This document shows positions 20,622-32,810 of a stretch of 64,000 nt of DNA, one piece after another; position 1 is the first letter of the stretch; each line of letters begins with the position of its first letter. Source of the stretch: Hofstenia miamia (lineage: Eukaryota; Xenacoelomorpha; Acoela). The notes under the pieces are model-generated. The model worked only from the letters and a program-made list of their open reading frames with translations, had not been told where the DNA came from and did not search any database. A program made the translations under genes and the position numbers. The stretch is taken from the NCBI GenBank assembly GCA_004352715.1, contig SCFE01000046.1, positions 74,345 to 138,344 of the forward strand. The letters are read 5' to 3'.

Positions 20622-21946
20622 TGTGACATAATCCATCAAACTATCATGATTGGTCAAGATGAGAGAAAAAGATGAAGGAAACAAAGACTAAAATTATTAA
20701 TATTGATTATAATGATTAAAATGTAAATCATGATAGGATTGATTATTTTCACTTTGTAAATGTTTTGTGCAATTATATCTAAAATTATACTCGACAGTAT
20801 TTGACAAAACAAAAGATGGTCAAACAGTGTAGTCAAATTAACGCTGACGTTGTGTAAAATAGCNNNNNNNNNNNNNNNNNNNNNNNNNNNNNNNNNNNNN
20901 NNNNNNNNNNNNNNNNNNNNNNNNNNNNNNNNNNNNNNNNNNNNNNNNNNNNNNNNNNNNNNNNNNNNNNNNNNNNNNNNNNNNNNNNNNNNNNNNNNNN
21001 NNNNNNNNNNNNNNNNNNNNNNNNNNNNNNNNNNNNNNNNNNNNNNNNNNNNNNNNNNNNNNNNNNNNNNNNNNNNNNNNNNNNNNNNNNNNNNNNNNNN
21101 NNNNNNNNNNNNNNNNNNNNNNNNNNNNNNNNNNNNNNNNNNNNNNNNNNNNNNNNNNNNNNNNNNNNNNNNNNNNNNNNNNNNNNNNNNNNNNNNNNNN
21201 NNNNNNNNNNNNNNNNNNNNNNNNNNNNNNNNNNNNNNNNNNNNNNNNNNNNNNNNNNNNNNNNNNNNNNNNNNNNNNNNNNNNNNNNNNNNNNNNNNNN
21301 NNNNNNNNNNNNNNNNNNNNNNNNNNNNNNNNNNNNNNNNNNNNNNNNNNNNNNNNNNNNNNNNNNNNNNNNNNNNNNNNNNNNNNNNNNNNNNNNNNNN
21401 NNNNNNNNNNNNNNNNNNNNNNNNNNNNNNNNNNNNNNNNNNNNNNNNNNNNNNNNNNNNNNNNNNNNNNNNNNNNNNNNNNNNNNNNNNNNNNNNNNNN
21501 NNNNNNNNNNNNNNNNNNNNNNNNNNNNNNNNNNNNNNNNNNNNNNNNNNNNNNNNNNNNNNNNNNNNNNNNNNNNNNNNNNNNNNNNNNNNNNNNNNNN
21601 NNNNNNNNNNNNNNNNNNNNNNNNNNNNNNNNNNNNNNNNNNNNNNNNNNNNNNNNNNNNNNNNNNNNNNNNNNNNNNNNNNNNNNNNNNNNNNNNNNNN
21701 NNNNNNNNNNNNNNNNNNNNNNNNNNNNNNNNNNNNNNNNNNNNNNNNNNNNNNNNNNNNNNNNNNNNNNNNNNNNNNNNNNNNNNNNNNNNNNNNNNNN
21801 NNNNNNNNNNNNNNNNNNNNNNNNNNNNNNNNNNNNNNNNNNNNNNNNNNNNNNNNNNNNNNNTTATTATAATATTTTTAGTCTTGGTTTCATCCATTCT
21901 TTCTCTAATCTTGACCACACATAATATTTTGATGGATAATGTCACA
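20622..21946. mobile_element. Terminal inverted repeats of a DNA transposon around a gap
   Basis: Left end 20622-20705 (TGTGACATAATCCATCAAA... GGTCAAGAT... AAAGACTAAAA) and right end 21864-21946 are about 80% identical as reverse complements, each starting TGTGACATWATCCATC at the outer edge. The interior is AT-rich plus 1000 N. The left neighbour is family C RT and the right neighbour is a minus-strand family B LTR. The flanking bases do not match as a target duplication, so either the insertion rearranged or the gap joins two different copies. The superfamily is not recognised. Confidence 0.7.
20864..21863. other. Assembly gap (1000 N)
   Basis: A default-size gap inside the inverted-repeat element. 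Confidence 0.98.
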
Positions 21947-22989
21947 CTTGAATTGTTGCTTCTGTTAACTTATGTAAACTAGAATTAACCATTCACTATT
22001 TAGGTGACAAAGCCATGTGGTAATCTATCCAATGATCAGTGATGGGCATCTGCCTGAAGCTGATCTCCACATCCAGTTTCACCATTTCCTCTGTTTGGTT
22101 GAGTGCCACATCTCCCCTCAATCAATACAGTTTATGTGTACCCTATCCTAGCTCAGTGTATACTCAAGGCACAGCACAATTCGACTTAAACTCTATTTTG
22201 AAAAGTGATCTATCTATTCATAACCTAACTTGTTACTAGCTATTTGTTTGATATTACATGTAGCCATTACCAAATATACTGGCACTTCTAAATATATTAG
22301 TTTCAAACAGCTCCCTAACTTACATTTATAATTCAATTCATGTATGCTCACTTTATTGGTCAATTATAGGTCATTAATGTAGATCTAAAACAGTATTAAT
22401 ATATTTCCTAAGTTTCAGTCATCCAACTGTTTGTTGACAATTAATTATTCTAGTACATGTAGTAAAGAATTGCTAGTCAGCTAATCAAGAGAAAACCTTT
22501 ACACCTAACTTAAGTGCACTTTCATGGTCTGGCACAGGGACCCTAGAATCATTCTCTGTGATAGATCCAGACCACTACTAAACACCACTCAATTAGCTCA
22601 ACATCATATTAAATATTCAAACCATTATAGTAGAACAAAAAAAGAATTCCAAATAAAATTCTTTATCAACTTCTTACAAGGTTTTTAATCTATTTATAGT
22701 AAATTCAGAAAAGTACCTGTCAATTAAAATATAAACTTCTTTTCTGCCAAGATGGCAGCTAAAAATAATGGAAGCAACTTTGCCCCCTCATTTAGTCAAA
22801 AAGTATTTTTATTGACTGATACTAATCTCTCTTTTTTGACACATGTTGTTCTTGGTTGCATAATACAAATAAATCTAAATTATTTTAATTGATTTGATTA
22901 CAATATTTCTAATCATCTTTTCTTTGATCCTATTCCCATTCTGCTTGACATTTGCAGCTTATTTTAGATTTGTGTTGGATGATACTACA
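21947..22989 (-). mobile_element. Family B LTR copy 1, 3' end missing
   Basis: Reverse complement of the family B LTR, running from CTTGAATTGTTGC to the LTR 5' terminus GGATGATACTACA. About 130 bases of the LTR 3' end are replaced by the inverted-repeat element. It contains a GCCAAGATGGCAGC motif near 22750. Confidence 0.88.
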
Positions 22990-23792
22990 TTAACTTGCAA
23001 TTGACTGAATGGAATTATTTATATGTAATCATTTTGTTTAATTTCTTATTTTTAGCTAACATCAAAAAATAATATAAACAAAAAATAGAGAAATTAAAAA
23101 GAAGTCCACTGTATAAAATGAATATAATAATTGTGTATTAATGAAAAGCAGCATGTATATCTTACTAATAGCCTCACATGTATAATTTTTGGAATGCAAA
23201 ATTGCCTTTATCATCTAAGTCTATATGTCATACACCTGTAATGTTTATGCATGACAAATATTTTTTTCTGTTTTGTATATGTGAAAAACAAATTAATTGC
23301 ATGGAATTTTTACAATTAAGTGTAGCAATACATTTAAAAAACAATTTGTAACCCTTTCCACATAATGAATAGCCATTGAAAAAATGAGCAAAATTTGTAT
23401 AATAGCATTGTATGTATAATTTTTGAAAATGAAATTGTCTTCATCATGTAAGTCTATATTTCATACACCTGTAATTTTTAAGTATGGTAAATATTTTCCT
23501 GTTTTGTATGTTGGATAATAGTGAAAAACAAATTTATTGCAAGGAATTTTTTAGAGATACAATGATTGTAGATATTAATCATTAGAAATGTAGGAAATTT
23601 CTTACAGCAAAATAGCAGTGTATTTAAAAAAAATGTAGCCCTTTGCATGTAATGTATAGAAAAAACAAATTAAAAATTATTGTTCAACTTAATTTTGTCA
23701 AACACATTTCTTGTCATCAATTATATGACTTTGCCCAAATCCTAGAAAACAACAATAATAACTTCATCAAAAAATTAATTTGCTCAATTTAG
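22990..23792. repeat. Spacer containing a diverged tandem duplication (about 234 bp)
   Basis: GTATAATTTTTGGAATGC near 23180 recurs as GTATAATTTTTGAAAATG near 23414. The two units continue in parallel (CATACACCTGTAAT, TGTGAAAAACAAATT, GTAGCCCTTT/GTAACCCTTT). No coding sequence is seen, and this is not LTR or gypsy internal sequence. Confidence 0.75.
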
Positions 23793-24884
23793 TGTAAAAT
23801 CCTGTACCAGGCATTGTCACTGTTTATCTAATGTTACTGTATAACATTAGTCATGTTATTGTGGGTAAGGATTTACTTGTTACATACTGCTTGACTTGTT
23901 GCTTCCATTAACTTATGTAACCTGGAATTAACCATCCACTATTTAGGTGACGAAGCCATGTGGTAATCTCCACAATGATCTCTAATGGGCATCTGCCTGA
24001 AGCAGATCTCCACATCCAGTTTCATCATTCCATCTGTGGTTGAGTGCCACTTCTCAGCTCAATCAATACAGTTTATGTATACCCTACTTTAGTGCAGTGT
24101 GTACTCAAGGCACAGCACAACTTGACTTAAACTCTATTTTGTGAAAGTGTTGTATATATTTGCAACCTGACTTGTTACTAGTTGTTCATTAAATATTACA
24201 TGTAGCCATTACTGAAAATATATTGGCTTGTTTAAATATATCTTATTTGAACAACTTCCTAACTTACATTTATAATTTAGTACATGTACAGTCACTTTAT
24301 CTGTCATTTATGGGTCATCAATTTAGATCTAAAATAGTATTAATATATTTCCTAAGTTTTGGTCATCCAACCATTTGTTGACAATCAATTATTTTAATAC
24401 ATGTAGTAAGGAAATGCTTGTCAGCTAATTGAGAGAAAACCCCTATACCTAACTTATGTGCACTTTCATGATCTGGCACAGAGACCCTAGAATCATTCTC
24501 TGTGATGGATCCAGACCACTACTAAACACTGCTTGATTAGCTCAACATTGTATTAAATATTCAAACTGTTAAAGTAGAACAAAATAAGAATTCCAAGTAA
24601 AATTCTTTATCAAACTCTTACAAGGTTTTTAATCTATTTATAGTAAATCCAGAAAAGTACCTGTTGATTCAAATTTAAACTTCTGCCAAGATGGCAGCTA
24701 AAAATAATGGAAGTGACTTTGCCCCCTCATTTAGTGAAAAGTATTTTTATTGACTGATACTAATCTCTCTTTTTTGACACATGTTGTTTCTTAGTTGCAT
24801 AATACAAATAAATCTTAAATAATTCTAATTGATTTGATTACAATATTTTTAATCATCTTTTCTTTGATCTTAATCCATTCTGCT
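23793..24884 (-). mobile_element. Family B LTR copy 2
   Basis: Starts TGTAAAATCCTGTACCAGG (the LTR 3' end read in reverse) and runs through the whole LTR to within about 45 bases of the LTR 5' end, where the gap begins. Confidence 0.9.
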
Positions 24885-25353
24885 NNNNNNNNNNNNNNNN
24901 NNNNNNNNNNNNNNNNNNNNNNNNNNNNNNNNNNNNNNNNNNNNNNNNNNNNNNNNNNNNNNNNNNNNNNNNNNNNNNNNNNNNNNNNNNNNNNNNNNNN
25001 NNNNNNNNNNNNNNNNNNNNNNNNNNNNNNNNNNNNNNNNNNNNNNNNNNNNNNNNNNNNNNNNNNNNNNNNNNNNNNNNNNNNNNNNNNNNNNNNNNNN
25101 NNNNNNNNNNNNNNNNNNNNNNNNNNNNNNNNNNNNNNNNNNNNNNNNNNNNNNNNNNNNNNNNNNNNNNNNNNNNNNNNNNNNNNNNNNNNNNNNNNNN
25201 NNNNNNNNNNNNNNNNNNNNNNNNNNNNNNNNNNNNNNNNNNNNNNNNNNNNNNNNNNNNNNNNNNNNNNNNNNNNNNNNNNNNNNNNNNNNNNNNNNNN
25301 NNNNNNNNNNNNNNNNNNNNNNNNNNNNNNNNNNNNNNNNNNNNNNNNNNNNN
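24885..25353. other. Assembly gap (469 N)
   Basis: A gap between a family B LTR and a family A LTR fragment; repeats on both sides explain the assembly failure. Confidence 0.98.
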
Positions 25354-25720
25354 TTAAATAATCAAACCAGATAAAGTAGAAATGAAAATTAAATAAACTC
25401 CGAAGAATTTATTGTTCATCAAAATTATGGTTGAATCAAAGCTATTTATAAAATTTCTACAAAAAGTACCTGCCGATTTTAAAATTCAAATGATTTGTCT
25501 GCCAATATGGCTGTTCATACGTAAGCATTAGTTTGCTCAATTTAATTTGTCAATTACCTCTTGATCGGCTAACAAGTTTCTTATTTTGACCAATATTAAA
25601 TCTTAGTTGCATTTTACAAAAATAAACTAAAGTTCATTAACTAAATTTTTTACAATTAATTTCAATTGATAATCATTTGACGTTATTCAGCTTTTAGTTG
25701 CCTTTTTGGATGATGCTACA
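25354..25720 (-). mobile_element. Family A LTR fragment, 5' third
   Basis: Reverse complement of 8631-8995 with about four substitutions and two one-base insertions, ending GGATGATGCTACA. Two of the substitutions are CG to CA. It directly abuts family B LTR sequence, so a family A element probably inserted into a B LTR and the rest lies in the gap. Confidence 0.92.
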
Positions 25721-26127
25721 CTAAACACCACTTGATTAGCTCAACATCATATTAAATATTCAAACCATTAAAGTAGAACAAAATAAGAATTCTGAGTAAA
25801 ATTCTTTATCAACTTCTTACAAGGTGTTTAATCTATTTATAGTAATTTCAGAAAAGTACCTGTTGATTCAAATTTAAACTTCTGCCAAGATGGCGGCTAA
25901 AAATAATGGAAGTGACTTCGCCCCTTCGTTTAGTCAAAAGTGTTTTTATTGACTGATACTAATCTCTCTTTTTTGACACATGTTGTTTCTTGGTTGCATA
26001 ATACAAATATATCTAAATTATTCTAATTGATTTGATTACAATATTTTGAATCATCCTTTCTTTGATCTTATTCTTCTTCTGCTCAATGTTTGCAGCTTAT
26101 TTTAGATTTGTGTTGGATGATGCTACA
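25721..26127 (-). mobile_element. Family B LTR copy 3, 5' part
   Basis: Begins CTAAACACCACTTGATTAGC, the interior of LTR B, and ends GGATGATGCTACA. It includes GCCAAGATGGCGGC at 25883-25896. Confidence 0.88.
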
Positions 26128-26591
26128 GTAGCAGTGAATCAAAGAATCAATACGTCAAAAAAATGTAACACCAATTCAGAGTGCTGAAAATAATAAGTTG
26201 ACAAATCCTAATAAAACTACATATGGTTTCTACAAATAATCAAATTTTTGTCAGGAATGTGCATAGAAAATGCTAAAAATTCCTTATTAGAGTATTAAAA
26301 GTTATCAAATTAAACTATAATTTAATGATGAACCCAACTTTCCTCTGCGTTTTCTTAAGGCTATCTTTTCTCCAAATTTGACTTAGCCACTTCTTTTGTA
26401 CTTAAAATGCAACACACAAACATAATTTGTTGTTTCAGTTTCAAACAGAAACTAACATGCATAGTTTTTATGCATATCCAGAACAGTCAGAATAGAACAA
26501 AGTTCAAATTGTCTCCAAAATTTGACCACAACTATTGCAGATTAGTTTTGTTATTATAAATTAATGTATTGTATGAATATAAAAATGGTAA
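26128..26591. other. Non-coding spacer between LTR copies
   Basis: No gene or repeat recognised. The last four bases, GTAA (26588-26591), form the left target duplication of the next LTR. Confidence 0.6.
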
Positions 26592-27718
26592 TGTAATATC
26601 CTCTACCAGGCTTTATCACTGTTGATTCACTGTTACCTTGTAACATTGACTGTGTTATTGCGGGTAAGGATTTACTTATTGTTACTGCTTGCTTAGCTTC
26701 TTCTATTACATTATGTAACCATAAATAACTGTTCACTTTTTAGGTGACTAACTAAAGTGGTAACCTCTGCATCGATATTTCAGTGGGTGTCTGCCCAAAG
26801 CAGATCTCCACATCCAATTTCACCATTCCTTCCAATGCTTGAGTGCCACTTCTCAGCTCAATCAAGATAGCTTATGTGTATGCTACATTAGCTCGGTGCT
26901 TACTCAAGGCATGACACAACTCGACTTAATCTCTATTGTGTGAAAGTCTTATATCTATTTGCAACCGGAAACTGTCACTAGTTGTTCATTCAATATTACA
27001 TGTCGCCATTACCAAAATATATTGGCTTTATTAAATAAACAAATATCAAACAACTTCCTAACTTACATTTATGATTACTACATGTAAGGTCATTATCAGT
27101 CAATTATAGGTCACTTGATTTGGATTTGAAAATATATTAATATAATCCCTAAGGTTTGGTTATCCAACCATTTGTCGAAGGTTAATTATCTAATACATGT
27201 AGTTAGAAATGCTAGTCAGCTAATTGAGAGAAAAACCCCTATACCTAACTTAAGTGCACTTTTGTGATCTGGCACAGAGACCCTTGAATCATTCCCTGTG
27301 ATGGATCCAGACCACTACTAAACACTGCTCGATTAGCTCAACATTGTATTAATAATCAAACCGTTAATAAGATGAAATAATAAGAATTCTAAGTAAAATT
27401 CTTTATCAATGCTTACAATAGTTTTAATTGTATTTATAGTAATTTGAAGAGAAGTACCTGTTGATTTAAATTTAAACGTCTGCCAAGATGGCGGCTAAAA
27501 ATAATGTAAGCAACAATTTGTCGAAAACGTTTTATCAACAGATACAATTATCTCTTTTTTGACACATGTTATTTTCTTGGTTGCAATATACAAAATCATA
27601 CTGAAATAATCACACTTGATTTAATCATAATATTTTTTAATCACTTCTTTTCAATCTTAGTTCTTCTGCGACGTTTTGCAGCTTATTTCTGTTTTATTTT
27701 TGGATGATGCTACAGTAA
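26588..27718 (-). mobile_element. Family B solo LTR copy 4, complete with GTAA duplication
   Basis: LTR 26592-27714 (1123 bp) runs TGTAATATCCTCTACC...GGATGATGCTACA, flanked by GTAA on both sides (26588-26591 and 27715-27718). No internal gag or pol is attached, so it is a solo LTR formed by recombination between the two LTRs of one insertion. Its integrity makes it the reference for the other B LTRs. It carries a TATAAATAG core and a GCCAAGATGGCGGC site. Confidence 0.95.
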
Positions 27719-30503
27719 GGAGTAAATGAAAATAATTTTACAATAGCATTAGGAATGTGAACATTGTGAAAAGGCAGTTCAATATTTCAAGCATATGAGA
27801 TACCTAAAATAAGATAGGTATGACTAAATTGATTATGAGGAAAGGTAGTAAATTCACAAACACAAAGTGTAATACATATAAAGTATAAATCTATTGTAAG
27901 CCAAAATCTGAAAGCAAAATAACTAATGAGTTTTGTATTTCACAAGTTGTTAAAAAGATGTTTAGTATACATAAGCTTAAAAGTAAGACTTGGGAAGTTC
28001 TTACATCAAAGTTTAGGGAAATCTAATAAATTCAAATTCTGACTACTCCCTTCTAAGTTTTTTCAAAAAGTTTTCTGGGTGTGACCTAGGTGCCTCCTTT
28101 GCATTTGGATTTTAAACCACTAATATAATTCATTGAATTTAAAGTATGCCAAGAAACTCACCTGAGAAAATTTGAGTACATTTTCACACTTTTATTGACT
28201 GACTTTTGAATTCTGAATGGACACCAGCTAGCAATACTTTGTTCCTGACTATACATTCAAAGTTTTGTTGAAGTGAATTTCACAAATGCAAAATATTAAT
28301 GCAATAAAATAAATATTGGACCTTACAATAATGAATTAATACTAACAAACTCTTAAAGAATGTTGTAACAAAAACTCTAAATTTTGTTCTATGAAAATTT
28401 ACTGTGAATCTTGAGCTAATTAAAAACAGTAGAAACAATTTTTTTAAGTGGTGCATTATTTTTGGACATTGATTTGTTTATTCTGAAAATAATAAATATT
28501 GAATTAGTCTTTGTTTTTGTGTGGGTTAACATTTTTATGTTTTCTATAATTATTATTGTATTAGTTGTACTTATTTAATATTATGGCATCAGCAGGAAAT
28601 CTGGTGATTTGCTGATGTCACAGTATTAAAATCAACTGAAATCTGATAATAATTGGGTGAACATACACCTTAAGCATTAAAATAATGTGGGAGAACAGGT
28701 AAAAGGATGGATGTGGCCACACTCAGCTGACCTGATACAGAGAATCTCACAAGAAAGAATTCCATTGAACCAGAGCCCTAATTTAAAAGAGAGAGAGAAA
28801 ACCTAGGAGTTCTTGGATGCATATGTAACCTACATGCAAGTAAAATAAACCTAAACTCAGTGCTTCCTCAGCTTGTGCAATTCAGTTGGCACCAATAAAT
28901 TAAATAAAGTGTGAAAGGCCCTATCCCTATACCTGCCAGAGTGCTAATGAGAATGCTTGCAGAGTTATGGCATCGCAAGGCACCTGGATCAGCACTTTGA
29001 GAAATTTAGAAGCATTTTTGATAAAATATGCAAGTCAAGAAAACTTTCTAATGTAAAACATTTGGTTTGAAATATGAGAAGGAAAACCTTTAACTTAATT
29101 TTTTGAAACAATTTTTTTACAAGAATGAAAAAGAAACTATAGTAGATTTGCAAATATGAAGAATAGAATCACTTGGCATTTTTATGTATTTCCTATACTA
29201 TTTTGAAAATTCAATTGTATTTTGCAAATAGGTGGGGAGTGTATATTTTTTCATGCATTTATTGGGTCCTATAATTTTTTACATTTGCAAATTGCTGGAA
29301 ATTAAATATTTCAAAAACATGAGCTTAGATAGGGAGCAACTGCTTTCTCTAAAAGTTTATGATTTTTGTTTTTGTCTTCAGGCAGCATGATTAATATTTA
29401 TTGTTTGTTGCTATGAATTTATTTCAAGGAATATAAGTAATCAATAGACACTCATTGTTCGTAACATGTTTTAAGCCTGAAAAGCAATAATCTGTGAATG
29501 ATTTTGCAGATATTTTGCATTGAAATATATTTTCTTTTGAAGATAAAATATATTTGAAATGATTCACGCATGAAGTCTTGTCAACTAAGTAAGTTTTCTT
29601 TGTATAAATACATTTGCTTTTATGTAGTCCTAACTTTCATTTAACAATGGTTTTTGTAGATGAGAAACGGTTGGTTTAATATTTTCTACAGTTTCTGTTC
29701 ATCTGTTGTGACTGCGTATTGTTCAGGTCTTTGGTTTTATTATTTTAATCATTTTCGCAATTTTTATCATAATGATTTTTATACTTATGCCATTTTGTGT
29801 GTATTAAGTTGATATACTTATTTATTCTATATTTAAAGGTTTATTTTAGAGCATTTTTTGTCATTCTGCGTGATATGTAACGTCTTGTTTTTGTGACTAT
29901 CTTTAGACGGAGTAATTCACGATAAGTTTGTTTGAATGCTTTGTATTCGACCCATATTTAAATTTTATCAATAATTGATAAGGCCAATTAATTTGAGAGA
30001 ATTGTCACGTAATTCTGTTCAAGTGGTAATATTTGAAAAGCATGTGGATGATAGACAAAACAATCCAATTTTAATTTCAGTCTTATTATTATTATTATGA
30101 AACTTTATTATTGTGGGTATATGATCGCATTATATCCCAAATTATCGTCCAATATAAAATTCATACAAATAAATAAACATCAACAGCATTTATAATAAAA
30201 TTAATTAACTACGGCACGTTGAGCATCGGAAATTTATTGAGAATGTGCAAGAATTATTCCTATGAAAAGGTAGTTGACTAATGTAGTCTAATAGTTATTC
30301 CTTTAATTTTTTTAATGTATCAAAACAATTTATTTTTGTTTTGAATGAAGAAAATTTATAAGATGGCTTACACGTACAACGAATGATTTATCACTAGAGT
30401 ATTTTCGAAATTTGGAAATTATATGAATAATCGATCACTGCGTCTTGAGACTGAGCTGGATGCGATGTTCACAAAATCTTGGATATGAATGTCATAATAA
30501 TTA
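27719..30503. other. Non-coding region, nothing assigned
   Basis: AT-rich with no supported gene. A slightly GC-richer segment (28680-29000) is not coding. A small stem, CATCAGCA...TGCTGATG, lies at about 28587-28617. Confidence 0.5.
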
Positions 30504-32320
30504 TTAAAGAGTAATAGGTAGTAGTTTACATTTCTTGAGTTTATCCTTGAATGAGAGATTGGAAGATGGATATATCCATTTAAGAGCGCGACTTTGAAAT
30601 TGAAGTAATAGACGTGAGCAAAAAGGGGTTGTTTTATATTGAAGATGCATATGTAAGGATGGATAGACGCATTTTAATAGTGTAAATTTTACTTTCTGAG
30701 AGCACGAGTATGGTATATTTCTTTTTAATTTGAAAATAACAGAATATGCTTTATTTAGGCGTGATTGAATATGGTTGTTCCAAGTAAGATAATTTGTTAA
30801 TATTAGCCCTAGATCAGTTGTTCTAGTTTTCCATGGTATTTTACTGATGTATATAATTAGTTTATCAGTGGTTTCCGAGCAACTTGAAAAAAAGTGCCTC
30901 ACATTGAATTCCATAATATAGAACGAAAGTCTTGTCCGATAAAAAATAATATTTATTTAACCAATATAAACAACACGTAAAATTGAGAAATATATGCAAA
31001 ACATCATTCGTCCGTGGATGTGAAATGTTGTAAATAGTCACCACGCACTTTTTCCAGCGTTCTGAAAATCGTTTTATACCGTTTGCATAGAAGTCTACAT
31101 GTTTTGAAGCGAACCAGTTTTCCAAATCTCCATTAACTTCTTCAGCGGAGTGATAGGTTTTCCCACGAAGTGAGTTTTTCATAGAGGAAAACAGGTAATA
31201 GTCTGATGGGGAAAGGTCTGGGTAGTATGGTGGATGTGGTAATACCGTAAAACCGATCTCAGCAAGCTTGCCTTGAGTTAATCGTGCAGTATGCGGTCGA
31301 GCGTTATCATGGAGAAAATGGAGAAAATCATCTGCATACATAAATGGCATATTGGAAAATGCACAGTCTGATAAATCATTAATAAAGATAAAGAACATTA
31401 TAACTGCAAGAACAGATCCCTGCAGACCACCACTAGTTACTTCTTTTTGAGAGGATATGTGTCCATTTATGTTTACGCATTGTTGTTGATTAGTAAGATA
31501 AGAGTGAAGTAAACAAAGTCTTCGTCGAATCCAAAATATTTCAGTTTATGAAGAATAAGAGAATGTGTAATTTTGTCGAATGCTTTACAAAAGTCTAAAT
31601 AAATACATGCAGCAGGTAGATTATAACGAAAAGTTTATCAATGAATGTAAGGAGCTTTGTAACAGTAGATCTTCTTGGACAGAAACCATGTTGACAATTG
31701 CGAAGTTGTGGTTTAGATAGTAGGAAAGCATATTTAAAAAGAATTTTTTCGAACACAATAGACATCTTTAGGAGCAGTGAAATTGGATGGTAGCTTTTAA
31801 TATTTCTAACATCTTTATTTTTAGAAATAGGTGTTATAATAGAAGTTTTCCAGCAAGATGGATAAATTTTATTTGCTAGTATGTACTTAAATATATTGAG
31901 AACGTGCGGTGAAATTTCATTTGTAAACATCTTAAGTATGGATGAAGGAAGGAGATCGGCAGTTCTTGATGTAGAGAGATCACAGAAGTTGAGTAATTTG
32001 TAAACAGTATTCAGGGATATTGAAACTGATGATAAAAAGCTTGTAGGAATTTTATCAGTGTAAGGCTCTACAAATGTAAGTTTTTTATTGTAAACTAATG
32101 CAAAATATGAGTTAAATAGTTCCGATTTGGCAGATGAAGAATCAGCTATATTAGATTCATAGTGTATTGAAGCTGGAAGTCCTCATGACACAGACAAAGA
32201 TCTAAGGAATTTAAAACCATCATTTATGCTATCAGGTGAAAATGAGTTAAATAGGGTAATTTTAGCCATTTCTATAAAATCTTGTGCTTTGAATACATGC
32301 CCATTTTGTCTTTATTGGTT
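30504..32320 (-). pseudogene. LINE (CR1/Jockey-like) reverse transcriptase, decayed
   Basis: Read leftward from 32320: a pre-RT linker, then WKTSIITPISKNKDVRN and SYHPISLLLK (RT block 1-2), QHGFCPRRSTVTKLL, and a palm motif A (LDFCKAFDKI). Next come GGLQGSVLAV, FINDLSDC, and the catalytic YADD at about 31335. After a mariner insertion the C-terminal part follows (EFNVRHFF, TTDLGLILTNYLTWNNHI, LNKAYSVIFKLKRNI). The order is that of a non-LTR retrotransposon. Several frameshifts separate the blocks, so it is dead. No endonuclease domain is seen. Confidence 0.88.
30918..31337 (-). mobile_element. Mariner transposase 3' half inserted in LINE
   Basis: Directly after the LINE YADD comes LHDNARPHTARLTQGKLAEI, then YYPDLSPSDYYLF, then the typical mariner C-terminus with WFASKHVDFYANGI and RWKKCV. 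Exactly 34 residues separate the Asp of HDN from the Asp of PSDY, the D34D signature of mariner. The N-terminal DNA-binding half and the first catalytic Asp are absent. The right, 3' end has AACGAAAGTCTTGTCCG next to TATAAT, probably the surviving terminal repeat. The transposase frame itself is open, suggesting a younger age than the LINE host. Confidence 0.9.
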
Positions 32321-32339
32321 TGAGAAGGAATGCGTTTAT

Positions 32340-32810
32340 TTTTGCGTTCCCCCTAGGGCCATGTCATGTGCATCCTGCAAGAAACTGCTAGGCCTGACAA
32401 TCATCTCCAACTTTAGATGGGATAATCACATCGATGATGTATGCAGGAAGGCTTCTAAGAATCAGTTTTGCTTAAAAAAACTTAGAAACTATTCAAACAA
32501 CAAATTCATGTGCACTGTCTTTTTTCTATGGTCTTATCGATCTTTGATTGTCTCTCAAATTTTAGTGATACTCCCGTAATTCTCAATAAAAAACTACAAA
32601 TGATAATAAACCATAGTCTTAAAATTATTTCTGAAAGTTACGAATCTAAAGTTATTATTAAATTACGAAAAATTCATCTAGCGATTAAATTGTTCAACAA
32701 ATTAATCAAAGCTTACATCATCTTAATCACCTTTTGCCGGATAGACTTCCTCGCACTAACCACTTTCGTCTGGAGAAATTCTCAAGCAGCTCGAGAAGAA
32801 ACCAATTGAT
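32340..32810 (+). pseudogene. LINE RT C-terminal fragment on plus strand
   Basis: Reads CKKLLGLTIISNFRWDNHID, then VCRKASKNQFCLKKLRNY. After a frameshift it reads YRSLIDCLSNFSDTP and KKLQMIINHSLKIISE. These match the post-palm domain of non-LTR RTs (LG..I...L.W..H). It differs from the minus-strand LINE beside it, so a different copy or family is involved. Confidence 0.75.
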
